DNA of 64,000 bases from Rhodospirillaceae bacterium bin65 (GCA_002238725.1 MPMX01000011.1:1-64000); one strand, 5' to 3'; shown: positions 8,757 to 20,029, counted from the first letter of the stretch. The notes: generated from the letters alone by a model not told the origin. Translations and numbers: made by a program.

Positions 8757-10079
8757 TCAGCCGGTCACAGCCTCGAGCGGCCGTCCGATGGAGGTATAGC
8801 CGAAGCCGGCTTCGGCCATGTCGCGCGGATTGTAGATGTTGCGGAAATCTACGAAGACCGGCGCTTTGAGCAGGGCTTTCACCCGGTCTAGATCCAGATT
8901 TCTGAACTGGTTCCATTCCGTCAGAATCACCACCGCGTCGGCGTCCAGCACAGCGTCGTAGGCGCCATCGCACCAGTTTACGCCGGGGAGCAAGGGGCCG
9001 GCTTCCGCCATGCCTTCGGGATCGTAGGCGCGGATGGTGGCGCCGGCCTCCTGCAACATCGGCACGATTTCCAGGCTCGGACTTTCCCGCATATCGTCGG
9101 TATTCGGTTTGAAGGTGACACCGAGAATCGCGATGGTCCGGCCGTTCACCTCGCCGCCGCAGGCATCAATCACCCGTTGGGCCATCGATCGTTTGCGCGT
9201 GTCATTGATGTCCGCGACCGCTTCGACGATGCGCAGCGGCGCGCCTTTGTCCCGGGCGGTCTTGACCAGCGCAAGGGAATCCTTCGGGAAGCAGGATCCG
9301 CCGTATCCCGGGCCGGGGTGCAGGAACTTCGGGCCGATCCGCCCGTCCAGCCCGATGCCGCGGGCGACTTGATGTACGTCCGCGCCTACCCGCTCGCAGA
9401 GATCGGCGATCTCGTTGATGAAGGTGATCTTGGTCGCAAGAAAGGCATTGGCCGCGTATTTGATCAGTTCCGAGGTTTCCCGTCGCGTGAACAGGATCGG
9501 CGTTTCGATCAGATAGAGCGGGCGATACAGTTTGCGCATGACGTCCCGCGCGCGCTTGCTGCCGGTGCCGATCACAACCCTATCCGGCCGCATGAAATCG
9601 ACGATTGCCGAGCCTTCGCGCAGGAATTCCGGGTTGGAGGCGACATCGAAATCCGCATCGGGATTGACCCGCCGGACGATCGCTTCGATCTCCCGGCCGG
9701 TGCCGACCGGCACCGTCGATTTGGTGACGACGACGGTGTAATCCCGGATCGTTGCCGCAATCTCCCGCGCCGCGGCATGGACATAGCTCAGATCGGCATG
9801 GCCGTCGCCGCGCCTCGAGGGAGTCCCGACGGCGATGAACACGGCTTCGGCTCCGTCGACCGCTGCCTCCAGATCCGTCGTAAAGCGCAGGCGGCCAGCC
9901 TCGACATTGCGCGCCACAAGATCCTCGAGGCCGGGTTCGTAGATCGGCATCTGGCCGTTGCGCAGCATGGCGATCTTGGCGGCGTTTTTGTCGACGCAGA
10001 CCACTTCAGTGCCGAATTCCGAGAAACCGGCGCCGGAGACGAGGCCGACATAACCGGTTCCGATCATGGCTATCTTCAT
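8757..10079 (-). CDS. ugd: UDP-glucose 6-dehydrogenase
   Basis: Oxidises UDP-glucose twice with NAD+ to UDP-glucuronate for polysaccharide or lipid A modification. The Rossmann motif GTGYVGLVSG is at residues 7-16, and the catalytic cysteine sits in the GPGYGGSCFPKDSL block near residue 260. The length of 440 fits class UDP-glucose dehydrogenases. It follows galU by 44 bp on the same strand, so substrate supply and oxidation are encoded together. Confidence 0.96.
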   Translation of the reverse strand: MKIAMIGTGYVGLVSGAGFSEFGTEVVCVDKNAAKIAMLRNGQMPIYEPGLEDLVARNVEAGRLRFTTDLEAAVDGAEAVFIAVGTPSRRGDGHADLSYVHAAAREIAATIRDYTVVVTKSTVPVGTGREIEAIVRRVNPDADFDVASNPEFLREGSAIVDFMRPDRVVIGTGSKRARDVMRKLYRPLYLIETPILFTRRETSELIKYAANAFLATKITFINEIADLCERVGADVHQVARGIGLDGRIGPKFLHPGPGYGGSCFPKDSLALVKTARDKGAPLRIVEAVADINDTRKRSMAQRVIDACGGEVNGRTIAILGVTFKPNTDDMRESPSLEIVPMLQEAGATIRAYDPEGMAEAGPLLPGVNWCDGAYDAVLDADAVVILTEWNQFRNLDLDRVKALLKAPVFVDFRNIYNPRDMAEAGFGYTSIGRPLEAVTG

Positions 10080-10123
10080 TCAAGGTCTCCGGTCAGGCGC
10101 AGATAAGTCCGGCAGATGGCGGA

Positions 10124-11008
10124 TCAGTCCGACTCTAACAATCGGCGCAGTCTTTCGCGAATACCTTCGAGATCCGGCCGTTGCAGCGCGAAGGCGACAT
10201 TTGCCGCCAACCAGCCCTGCCGGTCGCCGCAATCGAAGCGCACGCCCTGGAATCTGAAGCCGTGGACCGGCTGCCGGCCGATCAGCGCGGCGATGGCGTC
10301 GGTCAACTGGATCTCGCCGCCGGCCCCAGGTTCGCCGTTTTCCAAGGCGGAAAATATTTCAGGTTGGAGGATATAACGGCCGATGATCGACAGGGTTGAC
10401 GGGGCGTCCGCCGGCGCGGGCTTCTCGACCAGACCGCGTATCTCGGCCAGGCCGCCCGGGCAATTTTGGTCGTTGCCCACTTCCAGAATGCCGTAGCGGT
10501 CGGTCCGGTCCGGCGGCACATCCTGCACCGCCAGCAGGTTGCCGCCGGTCGCGGTATAGCAGGCAATCATCTGTGCGAGGCATCCCGTATCGGCCATCAC
10601 AACATCGTCGGGCAAGATTACAGCGAACGGCTCGTCGCCAACGATTTGCCGGGCGCACCAGACGGCATGGCCGAGGCCCAGAGGCGCCGGTTGAATCTCA
10701 ACGCTGCAGCGCACTCCGTCAGGCAAAATCGCAGCCAGCCGCTTGAGTTCCGCCGTCTTGCCTTTCGATCTCAGCACCGCTTCGAGTTCGGCGTGCCGGT
10801 CGAAATGTTCTTGCAGCGCTGACTTGCCGTTCGCGGTGACGAAAATCATGTGCGTCACACCGGCCGCAGCGGCTTCGGCGACGGCATATTCGATCACCGG
10901 CCGGTCGACGACCGGCAGCATCTCCTTGGGCACCGCCTTGGTCGCGGGCAGGAAGCGCGTTCCGAGACCGGCGACCGGAAATACGGCTTTACGGATCGGC
11001 TTCTGCAT
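10124..11008 (-). CDS. galU: UTP--glucose-1-phosphate uridylyltransferase
   Basis: Makes UDP-glucose from UTP and glucose 1-phosphate. The nucleotidyltransferase signature GLGTRFLPATKAVPKEMLP is at the N-terminus, followed by the conserved PVIEYAVAEAAAAG block and the catalytic VEKP segment. The ATG at 11008 is preferred because GAGG lies just upstream and homologues start with the same xKPIRKAVFP sequence; a GTG at 11020 would add four residues. It forms an operon with ugd. Confidence 0.95.
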   Translation of the reverse strand: MQKPIRKAVFPVAGLGTRFLPATKAVPKEMLPVVDRPVIEYAVAEAAAAGVTHMIFVTANGKSALQEHFDRHAELEAVLRSKGKTAELKRLAAILPDGVRCSVEIQPAPLGLGHAVWCARQIVGDEPFAVILPDDVVMADTGCLAQMIACYTATGGNLLAVQDVPPDRTDRYGILEVGNDQNCPGGLAEIRGLVEKPAPADAPSTLSIIGRYILQPEIFSALENGEPGAGGEIQLTDAIAALIGRQPVHGFRFQGVRFDCGDRQGWLAANVAFALQRPDLEGIRERLRRLLESD

Positions 11009-11116
11009 GGCCTCGATCACGTGTGAATTGGCCGCCGTTGCAGCATGAATTCCCCAGCCTGGCCACGCGCCATTATGCGCGAAGACACGCCGGGTGGTGT
11101 GTCAATCGGCAAGGTT

Positions 11117-11791
11117 CTACTCGCCGAGGAGAACTTCCCTGGCCTGGTTGAGCTTGGCGGCAAGCCAGTCCGATCCGCCATGATCCGGGTGATGTTTGCG
11201 CATCAGGTCTCGATGGGCGCGCCGGATGTCGTCGTCGGTGGCGGTCTCGTCCAGGCCGAGAACCGACAGCGCCTCGGCGCGGTCCATCGGGCCGGGCCCG
11301 CTTCCGCCGCCCCGGTTGATGTTGCGCCATTCCGGCCACATGCGGTCCAGATAGGCCTCGATAAGGCGGGCAGACTGGGCATCGTCGCGGGCACACTCGG
11401 CGAGCAGGATCATGAGGTCGTCGCGATCGAGCGATTCGACTCTGGACCCGGCGTAGCTGCCGGCCAGCACATCTCCGGTAATCCCGCCGGTCGTATGATC
11501 GAGCTGCAACTTGAGCCACGGCGTCTCGACCTCGGACGTGCCCTTTTCCGGCTTCTTGAAATTCCACGGCATGGTGCCGCCCATCAGGTAGATGACCAGG
11601 GCGGCCCCGAGACCGAGCACACCCCAGAGCAGCTTCCCGGTGAACAGGCCGAAAAGGCCGAAAACAGTCGCGCAGGCGATCGCAATGCCGCGCAGCAGCC
11701 GTACCAGTTGCCCGACACTGGCCTGTGGCAGCGAAAACAGCAGCAGAATGGCCGCAGCGATCAGCGCGACGCCGAGGAGGAACCAGCCCAT
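11117..11791 (-). CDS. Membrane-anchored J-domain protein (DjlA/TIM14-like)
   Basis: A 224-residue DnaJ-family co-chaperone. Two N-terminal hydrophobic segments (about 1-22 and 33-70) anchor it in the inner membrane, and a cytoplasmic J domain closes the protein with the HPD motif intact (KHHPDHGGSDW near residue 205). The same layout is common in alphaproteobacteria; it would stimulate DnaK at the membrane. It starts one base after the stop of the VWA-like gene (TAA at 11792-11794 then ATG at 11791), so the two are translationally coupled. Confidence 0.88.
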   Translation of the reverse strand: MGWFLLGVALIAAAILLLFSLPQASVGQLVRLLRGIAIACATVFGLFGLFTGKLLWGVLGLGAALVIYLMGGTMPWNFKKPEKGTSEVETPWLKLQLDHTTGGITGDVLAGSYAGSRVESLDRDDLMILLAECARDDAQSARLIEAYLDRMWPEWRNINRGGGSGPGPMDRAEALSVLGLDETATDDDIRRAHRDLMRKHHPDHGGSDWLAAKLNQAREVLLGE

Positions 11792-12517
11792 TTACCGGCC
11801 GCTGTCGTCGATCTGGCGGGTAATCTGCAGGACCGGGCCGTCCCGGCCGGCGGAGTAATTCTCGAGCGCCGGGCGCCCGCCGGCCGCATAAACCGCGACG
11901 GCCGCCAACAATTCGCGCAGTTGTTTCGCGCTGCCGGCATCGAAACGGCAGCAGGCGCCGCCGGTCAGACGCGCGAACTGGCGGAAGGCCATCGTGGCGT
12001 CCGGATTGTCACCTTCCTGGAACAGGAACGCCCTGGTGCCCATCAGCCCGAGCCGGCCGGCCAGTTCGCAGACCGGATCGATCGCTTCCTCGAAAGCGTC
12101 GCCGACGATCACGAGCGCGCCGACCGCATGGGATTTTGACTCGGTGATTGCATGTTTGAAGACGCGCCCGATCTGGGTCCGACCGCCCAGACAGCGCACC
12201 TTGACCATCCGGCCGACCAGATCGGCGGAGGACGACAGCCACTGGGTCGACCGGCATTCGCCAATGCCGCGGTAAAAGACAAGCTGGACATCCAGACCGC
12301 CCAACGCATCGGTTTCGGCAAACATTTCGGCCTGAATATCGCAGGCGATATCCCAGGTCGGCTCACGGCTCGCCGTGGCGTCCATGGCAAAGATCAGCCG
12401 CCCCCGTCCGGCAGCCGCAGCCGGTGTCTGCGCCATCGACTGCAGGAAGGCGTCGACCTCGTTGGCGGTCCGGGGTTCGGACAGCGCCCTGTGCTGCGGC
12501 GTGACGGATTTTGCCAT
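11792..12517 (-). CDS. VWA-like domain protein
   Basis: A 241-residue protein with a von Willebrand A-like fold. It has LIFAMDATASREPTW as a MIDAS-type DxTxS motif (about 42-56), a central GGRTQIG segment, and a GDAFEE strand. It lacks a signal peptide or membrane segment and is probably cytosolic. Its immediate coupling to the J-domain gene suggests a joint role in protein quality control or complex assembly, which is inference from position only. The start ATG at 12517 (MAKSVTPQHRAL) is chosen because the frame upstream of it is Arg/Asp-rich and reads across the GlsB-like gene. Confidence 0.8.
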   Translation of the reverse strand: MAKSVTPQHRALSEPRTANEVDAFLQSMAQTPAAAAGRGRLIFAMDATASREPTWDIACDIQAEMFAETDALGGLDVQLVFYRGIGECRSTQWLSSSADLVGRMVKVRCLGGRTQIGRVFKHAITESKSHAVGALVIVGDAFEEAIDPVCELAGRLGLMGTRAFLFQEGDNPDATMAFRQFARLTGGACCRFDAGSAKQLRELLAAVAVYAAGGRPALENYSAGRDGPVLQITRQIDDSGR

Positions 12518-12627
12518 GATCGTCCCGCTGATGAATTGCGCTTCGTAGATAAGAGTCCGCCTTGCGACCGTCCAGTCTCGCAGGCGGGCGGCGCTGGGTC
12601 GATGGACCGCCGCCGGTCGACTACAGC

Positions 12628-12924
12628 CTAGTAGCGCCGCCAGCGGAACAGACGCAGCAGGATTACCAAAAGAACGGCGCCGACAAAGGCGGCAAACAGG
12701 TGACCGATCGGGATCGGGCCGATCTGATAGCCCTCGATCCGGACGTCGATCGCGCGGAACAGAACGATGCCGATGAAGGAACCGACAACGCCGACGATCA
12801 TGGTGCCGACGATACCGATGGACCGGACCCGCAGGACGGTCGCGGCGAGCCATCCGGCAATGCCGCCGATGGTGACCATGACGAGAATCTGGTCAACACT
12901 GCCGATCAATGTCCCCATCTCCAT
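12628..12924 (-). CDS. GlsB/YeaQ/YmgE family membrane protein
   Basis: A 98-residue inner-membrane protein of the transglycosylase-associated (YeaQ/GlsB) family. It has three hydrophobic helices, each Gly-rich (GGIAGWLAATVL, GTMIVGVVGSFIGIVLF, FAAFVGAVLLVILL). Family members are often stress-induced, but the biochemical role is unknown. It is alone, 110 bp upstream of the VWA-like gene and divergent from the leucine dehydrogenase gene. Confidence 0.88.
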   Translation of the reverse strand: MEMGTLIGSVDQILVMVTIGGIAGWLAATVLRVRSIGIVGTMIVGVVGSFIGIVLFRAIDVRIEGYQIGPIPIGHLFAAFVGAVLLVILLRLFRWRRY

Positions 12925-13082
12925 TATAGATGCGTTGTACCGTGGCGCGGGGAGCCCGTTCTCCGGCGTCGGATCGGCTCTTCGCCCGCCCGCGAGAGGC
13001 GGCTATCATGGCCGCATCGCCATTGCTACAGGACACCCCGCCGCCGGTCCGATTTGGCGCGGCCTAACCTGCGATCCGACCC

Positions 13083-14108
13083 ATGAACCTTTTCGACCAC
13101 CCCGATTTCGCCGGCCACGAACAAATTGTCTTCAGCCATGACGAGGCCACCGGATTGCGCGCCATCGTCGCGATCCACAATACCAACCGCGGCCCGGCGC
13201 TCGGCGGCTGCCGGATGTGGCCCTATCCCGGCGAGGCGGCGGCGCTGGAAGATGCGCTGCGCCTGTCGCGCGGCATGACCTTCAAGGCGGCGATGGCGGG
13301 TCTCGATCTCGGCGGTGGCAAGGCGGTTATCGTCGGCGACGCAAAGAGGGACAAGACCGAAGCGCTGATGAAAGCGTTCGGCCGAGCGGTCGACCGGCTG
13401 AACCGGCGCTACATAACTGCCGAAGATGTCGGTACGACGGTCGCCGACATGGATACGATCAAAACCGTCACCGACCATGTCGTCGGCGTGACCGGCGGCG
13501 CCGGCGATCCTTCCAATTCGACCGCGCACGGTGTCTTCATCGGTATCCGGGCGGCCGTCCGTTACAAGCTCGGCCGGGAGTCGCTGGAGGGGCTGCATGT
13601 CGCCGTCCAGGGCGTCGGCCATGTCGGCCGCTTCCTGTGCGAATATCTGCACGACGCCGGAGCCCGCCTGACCGTCACCGACATCGATCCGGCTGCCCTC
13701 CGGAAGGCAGAACGCGACTTCGGCGCGATTACCGTCGGCCCCGACGACATCTACGACACCGATTGCGACCTGTTTGCGCCCTGCGCCCTGGGCGCCGTCG
13801 TCAACGACGAGACCCTGCCCCGCCTGAAATGCGCTATTGTAGCGGGATCGGCCAACAATGTGCTGGATGATGCGCGGCACGGCACGGCCCTGCGCCGGGC
13901 CGGCATTCTCTATGCGCCGGACTATGTCATCAACGCTGGCGGCCTGATCGATGTGGCGCGCTTTGCCGTCGGCTACGACATTGAGGAAGCGCGGGCCAAA
14001 CTGCACCGGATCGACGCCACTCTAGTCGAAATCTTCGCCCGCGCCGACGCCGAGGGCAGCCCGACCAGCGATGTTGCCGATGCGATCGCCGAGGAACGGT
14101 TCAGGTAA
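13083..14108 (+). CDS. Glu/Leu/Phe/Val-type amino acid dehydrogenase (leucine dehydrogenase-like)
   Basis: NAD-dependent oxidative deaminase of branched-chain or aromatic amino acids. The 341-residue length, the substrate-binding GGGKAVI loop (about residues 77-83), the GPALGGCRM segment and the AEDVGTTVADMDTIKTVT block are those of leucine/valine dehydrogenases rather than hexameric glutamate dehydrogenases. The NAD fold begins near VAVQGVGHVGRF (about 170-181). Its position beside the leucine degradation cluster fits leucine to 2-oxoisocaproate conversion. It is transcribed from its own promoter region (12925-13082), divergent from the GlsB-like gene. Confidence 0.88.
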   Translation: MNLFDHPDFAGHEQIVFSHDEATGLRAIVAIHNTNRGPALGGCRMWPYPGEAAALEDALRLSRGMTFKAAMAGLDLGGGKAVIVGDAKRDKTEALMKAFGRAVDRLNRRYITAEDVGTTVADMDTIKTVTDHVVGVTGGAGDPSNSTAHGVFIGIRAAVRYKLGRESLEGLHVAVQGVGHVGRFLCEYLHDAGARLTVTDIDPAALRKAERDFGAITVGPDDIYDTDCDLFAPCALGAVVNDETLPRLKCAIVAGSANNVLDDARHGTALRRAGILYAPDYVINAGGLIDVARFAVGYDIEEARAKLHRIDATLVEIFARADAEGSPTSDVADAIAEERFR

Positions 14109-14132
14109 GCGCCGCAGGCGGACCGCTCCGGC

Positions 14133-14549
14133 CTACAGCAAACCCAGATTGCGCAATTCGGCCGCCATTTCCGCCGGCGGTTCCTCCGGTATCGCGCCGT
14201 CCGGAGCGTCCGGCGGTGCATCCGCTTCTTCAAGATAACGCCAGCCCTGATGCGGACGGCGGGGCTGCAGTTCGGTGCGCACCAGCACGGGATCGAGGTG
14301 GAGGCGGCAGAACCGGCCGCGGTCTTCATCCGCCCGCCGTTCCAGTTCGGGAATCCGCTGCCGGACCCGGACATAGCCCTTGATGATCCAGTAGATCGAG
14401 CCGCCGGCGCGGATCTCGTCCGCCCGCCGCGGGAAGTTGCGGGTCTCGTGGAACAGCAACCCGGTGCGCGCGAGGCGACCGGCCTGCCAGCGGGCCAGGG
14501 ATTCGACCGAGGCGCAACCGACCGCCAATTTAAGCAGATGGAGCGCCAT
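14133..14549 (-). CDS. DUF1489 family protein
   Basis: A 138-residue protein starting MALHLLKLAVGCASVESLARW and containing the conserved RTGLLFHETRNFPRRADEI and GSIYWIIKGYVRVRQ segments of DUF1489, a family found mainly in alphaproteobacteria with no known function. A proline- and acid-rich stretch precedes the C-terminus. It is 7 bp downstream of the HMG-CoA lyase gene and probably on the same transcript, though a metabolic link is not known. Confidence 0.85.
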   Translation of the reverse strand: MALHLLKLAVGCASVESLARWQAGRLARTGLLFHETRNFPRRADEIRAGGSIYWIIKGYVRVRQRIPELERRADEDRGRFCRLHLDPVLVRTELQPRRPHQGWRYLEEADAPPDAPDGAIPEEPPAEMAAELRNLGLL

Positions 14550-14556
14550 TCTCCCT

Positions 14557-15480
14557 TCAGGCCGCCTTCTTTCCCGCAAAGGCCTGGGCAACCCGCGACG
14601 CCGGCGTACGGCCCAGCCAGCCGGTGATAAAGGCGCCGGTCTCTGCGACCGCATCCAGATCGACGCCGGTTTCCATGCCGAGGCCGTCCAGCATGTAAAT
14701 AAGGTCTTCGGTCGCCAGATTGCCAGCGGCCCCCGGCGCGTAGGGGCAGCCGCCCAGACCGGACACGGAGGAATCCGCCACCCGGACGCCGCGGTCCAGG
14801 CAGGCCAGCGTGTTGGCAAGCGCCTGGCCGTAAGTGTCGTGAAAATGGATGCCGATGGCGTCGAGCGGAACGGCCTCCGCCACCCGGTCGATCAGGGCCG
14901 CGGCCTTGGACGGCGTGCCGACGCCGACCGTGTCGCCCAGCGATACCCGGTAGCAGCCCATCGCGTAGAGCCGGCCGCACAGATTGGCGACGATGCCGGG
15001 ATCGATCTCCCCTTCATAGGGACAGCCCAGGACTGTCGAGACATAGCCCTGGATCTTGACACCGGCCTCCTGCGCCGCTGCACAGACCGGGCGAAACCGC
15101 TCCAGGCTCTCCTCGATAGTGCAATTCGTATTGCGCTGGGAGAAAGTTTCGGAAGCGGCAGCGAACACCCCGATTTCGGTTACGCCGACGGCAACAGCCC
15201 GGGAAAAACCTTTCATATTCGGCGTCAGCGCCGGATAGCTTACGCCGTCCCAGCGCTCGATCCGACGAAAGACCTCTTCTGAATCGGCCATCTGCGGCAC
15301 CCATTTGGGTGACACGAAAGCCCCGGCTTCGACCGCCGGCAGGCCGGCACGGGCCAGCCGCTCGATCAGGTCGACCTTGATACCGGTGGGCACCGTCCGG
15401 GATTCGTTCTGCAACCCGTCGCGCGCCCCGACCTCCTGAACCCGGACATAGCGGTCTCCCCGTCCGTTCGCAGCACCCAT
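14557..15480 (-). CDS. mvaB: Hydroxymethylglutaryl-CoA lyase
   Basis: Cleaves HMG-CoA to acetoacetate and acetyl-CoA, the last step of leucine breakdown. The N-terminal EVGARDGLQNES motif carries the catalytic Arg-Asp, and the metal-binding HFHDTYGQALANTLACL and signature cysteine loop SVSGLGGCPYAPGAAGN are intact. The 307-residue length is normal. It lies 3 bp after the carboxylase alpha subunit gene in the liu-type operon. Confidence 0.96.
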   Translation of the reverse strand: MGAANGRGDRYVRVQEVGARDGLQNESRTVPTGIKVDLIERLARAGLPAVEAGAFVSPKWVPQMADSEEVFRRIERWDGVSYPALTPNMKGFSRAVAVGVTEIGVFAAASETFSQRNTNCTIEESLERFRPVCAAAQEAGVKIQGYVSTVLGCPYEGEIDPGIVANLCGRLYAMGCYRVSLGDTVGVGTPSKAAALIDRVAEAVPLDAIGIHFHDTYGQALANTLACLDRGVRVADSSVSGLGGCPYAPGAAGNLATEDLIYMLDGLGMETGVDLDAVAETGAFITGWLGRTPASRVAQAFAGKKAA

Positions 15481-15483
15481 CGC

Positions 15484-17484
15484 TCAGGACTCCTTCCGTT
15501 CGAAATCCACCAGTTGCGCGCCTTCCTCGACCTGGTCGCCGGCACGGAAATGGACTGCGCCGACAATGCCGTCGCCAGGCGCAACGATCGTCTGTTCCAT
15601 CTTCATCGCCTCCAGCACAAGGATGGGCTCGCCGGCCTCCACCTCGGCGCCGGCTTCGGCGATCACCCGGATAACCTTGCCGGACATCGGCGCGACCAGC
15701 CGGTCTTCGATCTCCTCCCGGTCCGCCACGTCGGCGAGCGGATCGACCCGGTCGAAAGCCGTCCGGCGACCGTCGATCCACACGGCGACGGTTTCGGCAT
15801 CGACATAAGCGCCGGCGGCGATGCGACGATGCCCAATCTGCACCCGTAACCGGTCACCGTCTCTTTCGACCGCACACCGGACCGGACCGGACGCCAGGTT
15901 GAGGACATAGTCTGCCGGCCCGTACGCAACCGGGATGACATGGCCGGTATCGCCCTGCACCAGCCGGATGTCGTGCCGGCCGGAATGGTTCAGCCGCCAG
16001 CCGTTGACCAGATGCCAGGGCGACCAGGGATCGGTCGAGGCCGCGGCTGCAGCAGCGGCCTTTTCCTGCCGGTCGAGTTCGATGGCCAGTGCAGCGCAAG
16101 CCAACGCGTCCTCGGGGAGCGGGGCATCGGACGGCTGGATGGCTTCACGATGAGTCTCGATAAAGCTGGTATCGAAGTGCCCTTCGACAAATGCAGAATG
16201 GCCGATAACCCGCTGAAGATAATCGCGATTGTTCTCAAGACCGACAATTTCTGTCTGCGCCAACGCCCGCTCTATCCGGCGCAGGGCGGCCGCGCGGCCG
16301 TCCGCGCTCCAGGCGATCAGCTTGGCGATCATCGGATCGTAATGCGCCGTCACGCTGTCGCCTTCGGTAACGCCGGAATCACAGCGGATGCCAGCGCCGG
16401 TGGGCAGCCGCAACCGCTTGAGCGTGCCGGTCCGGGGAAGGAAGTCCCGGTCCGGATCTTCGGCATACAGGCGCACTTCGATGGCATGGCCGGCGATGGC
16501 CAGATCTTCCTGAGCAAGCGCCAGCGGCTCCCCTGCGGCCACCCGCATCTGCCATTCCACCAGGTCCTGCCCGGTAATCATTTCCGTCACCGGGTGCTCG
16601 ACCTGCAATCGGGTGTTCATCTCCATGAAATGGTAGTCGCCGCCGGCACCGACGATGAACTCGACGGTGCCCGCCCCTTCATAACCGATGGCCCGGGCCG
16701 CGTTGACGGCCGTCGCGCCCATCTCCGCCCGTTGTGTTTCAGTCATACCCGGCGCCGGCGCTTCCTCGACCACTTTCTGGTGCCGCCGCTGGATCGAACA
16801 GTCGCGCTCGAACAAATGGACCGCGTTGCCGTGGCTGTCGGCGAAAATCTGAATTTCTATGTGGCGCGGCGACTCGACGAATTTCTCGATCAGCATACGG
16901 TCATCGCCGAATGCGCCGGCCGCCTCGCGCTGCGCCGATTCGAGGGCGGCGGCGAAATCCTCCGCCCGGTCGACCCGGCGCATCCCCTTGCCGCCGCCGC
17001 CGGCCGAAGCCTTGATCAACACCGGAAAGCCGATTTCGGCGGCCCGCTCCTGCAGTTTTATCGCGTCCTGTGCATCGCCGTGATAGCCCGGTACGATCGG
17101 AACTTTCGCCTCTTCCATCAAGGCCTTGGCAGCGCTTTTGGATCCCATCGCCCGGATTGCACCGGCAGGCGGGCCGATGAACTTTACCCCGGCCGCTGCG
17201 CACGCCTCGGCAAAGTCCGCGTTTTCGGAAAGGAACCCGTAGCCCGGATGAATCGCCTGCGCCCCGGTCTCAAGCGCTGCCTCGACGATCCGCTCGCCGC
17301 GCAGATAGCTCTCCGCCGCCGGCGCTGGCCCGATCCGGACCGCCTCATCGGCCTGCAATACATGCTGGGCGCCGGCATCGGCGTCCGAATAGACCGCCAC
17401 GGCGCTCACACCCATCCGGCGCGCCGTGCGAATCACCCGGCAGGCGATCTCTCCCCGGTTGGCGATCAGGATTCGGTCGAACAT
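15484..17484 (-). CDS. liuD: 3-methylcrotonyl-CoA carboxylase alpha (biotin) subunit
   Basis: Biotin carboxylase and biotin carrier subunit of methylcrotonyl-CoA carboxylase, which converts 3-methylcrotonyl-CoA to 3-methylglutaconyl-CoA. Biotin carboxylase N-domain RILIANRGEIACRVI, ATP-grasp glycine loop KASAGGGGKGMR, and C-terminal biotinyl site EAMKMEQ with Lys628 are all present. At 666 residues it matches MCC alpha rather than the shorter AccC. Assignment to MCC rather than propionyl-CoA carboxylase rests on its neighbours (MCC beta, methylglutaconyl-CoA hydratase, HMG-CoA lyase). Confidence 0.95.
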   Translation of the reverse strand: MFDRILIANRGEIACRVIRTARRMGVSAVAVYSDADAGAQHVLQADEAVRIGPAPAAESYLRGERIVEAALETGAQAIHPGYGFLSENADFAEACAAAGVKFIGPPAGAIRAMGSKSAAKALMEEAKVPIVPGYHGDAQDAIKLQERAAEIGFPVLIKASAGGGGKGMRRVDRAEDFAAALESAQREAAGAFGDDRMLIEKFVESPRHIEIQIFADSHGNAVHLFERDCSIQRRHQKVVEEAPAPGMTETQRAEMGATAVNAARAIGYEGAGTVEFIVGAGGDYHFMEMNTRLQVEHPVTEMITGQDLVEWQMRVAAGEPLALAQEDLAIAGHAIEVRLYAEDPDRDFLPRTGTLKRLRLPTGAGIRCDSGVTEGDSVTAHYDPMIAKLIAWSADGRAAALRRIERALAQTEIVGLENNRDYLQRVIGHSAFVEGHFDTSFIETHREAIQPSDAPLPEDALACAALAIELDRQEKAAAAAAASTDPWSPWHLVNGWRLNHSGRHDIRLVQGDTGHVIPVAYGPADYVLNLASGPVRCAVERDGDRLRVQIGHRRIAAGAYVDAETVAVWIDGRRTAFDRVDPLADVADREEIEDRLVAPMSGKVIRVIAEAGAEVEAGEPILVLEAMKMEQTIVAPGDGIVGAVHFRAGDQVEEGAQLVDFERKES

Positions 17485-17497
17485 GCCACCGGCGCCG

Positions 17498-18295
17498 TCA
17501 GTCCGCGACCTGCCAGGCCGGCTTGCGCTTTTCCAAAAAGGCGCTCGCGCCTTCCTTGCCCTCTTCGGTTGCGCGGATGTCGGCGATCAGGCGCGAAGTC
17601 CAGTCGATCAACTCCTTGTCGATCTCGCGGTCGCTGACCCGGAAGATCAGGTCCTTGCTGATCGCCTGTGCCTTCGGCCCGCCGAGCAGCAGCAGATCGA
17701 CAAATTCCTGCCCTTTCGCCGCCAGCGCCTCCGGTCCGGCGACCATGTGCACAAGGCCGATCTCCTCGGCCCGCGCGGCATCGAAGACCTCGGCGGTCAG
17801 GAAATACCGCCGTGAATGGGTCTGGCCGATCTTGCGTACGACATAGGGGCTGATGGTCGCCGGGGTCAGGCCGAGCCGGACTTCCGAGAGCGAGAATTTC
17901 GCCGCCGAACTGGCGATGGCGATATCGCAGCACGCGACCAGGCCGACGCCGCCGCCGAAGGCATGACCGTTGATCAGGCCGAGCACCGGCTTGGGCAGAC
18001 CGTTCAGCAGCTTCAGCATTTGGCCGAGCCGGCCGCTGTCGGCATAGTTCTCTTCAACGGAATATTCCGCCGTCCGGCGCATCCAGGCGAGATCGGCGCC
18101 GGCGCAGAATCCTTTGCCCTGCCCGGTCAGAACGACCAGCCGCACATTGTCGTCCGTGCCCACCGTCTCGACCGCTTCGGTCAGGTCGCGGATAAACGCC
18201 GCATTCATCGCGTTGCGGACCTCGGGCCGGTTCAGCACGATCCGGGCAACGCCGCGGCTGTCGATTTCGGTCAGGACGGTCTTCTTTTCACTCAT
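17498..18295 (-). CDS. liuC: Methylglutaconyl-CoA hydratase (enoyl-CoA hydratase family)
   Basis: A 265-residue crotonase-fold protein. Oxyanion-hole segments are KGFCAGADLAWMRR and NGHAFGGGVGLVACCD. Position between the two carboxylase subunits identifies it as the hydratase that makes HMG-CoA from 3-methylglutaconyl-CoA. The stop is 13 bp upstream of the carboxylase alpha start and its own start is 12 bp after the beta subunit gene, consistent with one operon. Confidence 0.93.
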   Translation of the reverse strand: MSEKKTVLTEIDSRGVARIVLNRPEVRNAMNAAFIRDLTEAVETVGTDDNVRLVVLTGQGKGFCAGADLAWMRRTAEYSVEENYADSGRLGQMLKLLNGLPKPVLGLINGHAFGGGVGLVACCDIAIASSAAKFSLSEVRLGLTPATISPYVVRKIGQTHSRRYFLTAEVFDAARAEEIGLVHMVAGPEALAAKGQEFVDLLLLGGPKAQAISKDLIFRVSDREIDKELIDWTSRLIADIRATEEGKEGASAFLEKRKPAWQVAD

Positions 18296-18307
18296 TCACC
18301 GTTTCTC

Positions 18308-19915
<1,608 letters not shown>

Positions 19916-20029
19916 GGCGCCGGCCCGCTTGGGAAAGACGGCCCGTTTTAGAACAGGTCCCCGGCCGGCGGTAGCGGCGAATGGGAACGGTCTCCGTTGC
20001 CGCCCAGACTGGCGCCCGGCCATCCAGTT

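Noticed and set aside
15940..17637. 565-codon plus-strand frame opposite the carboxylase alpha gene
   Set aside because: Antisense shadow; composition and position give no support.
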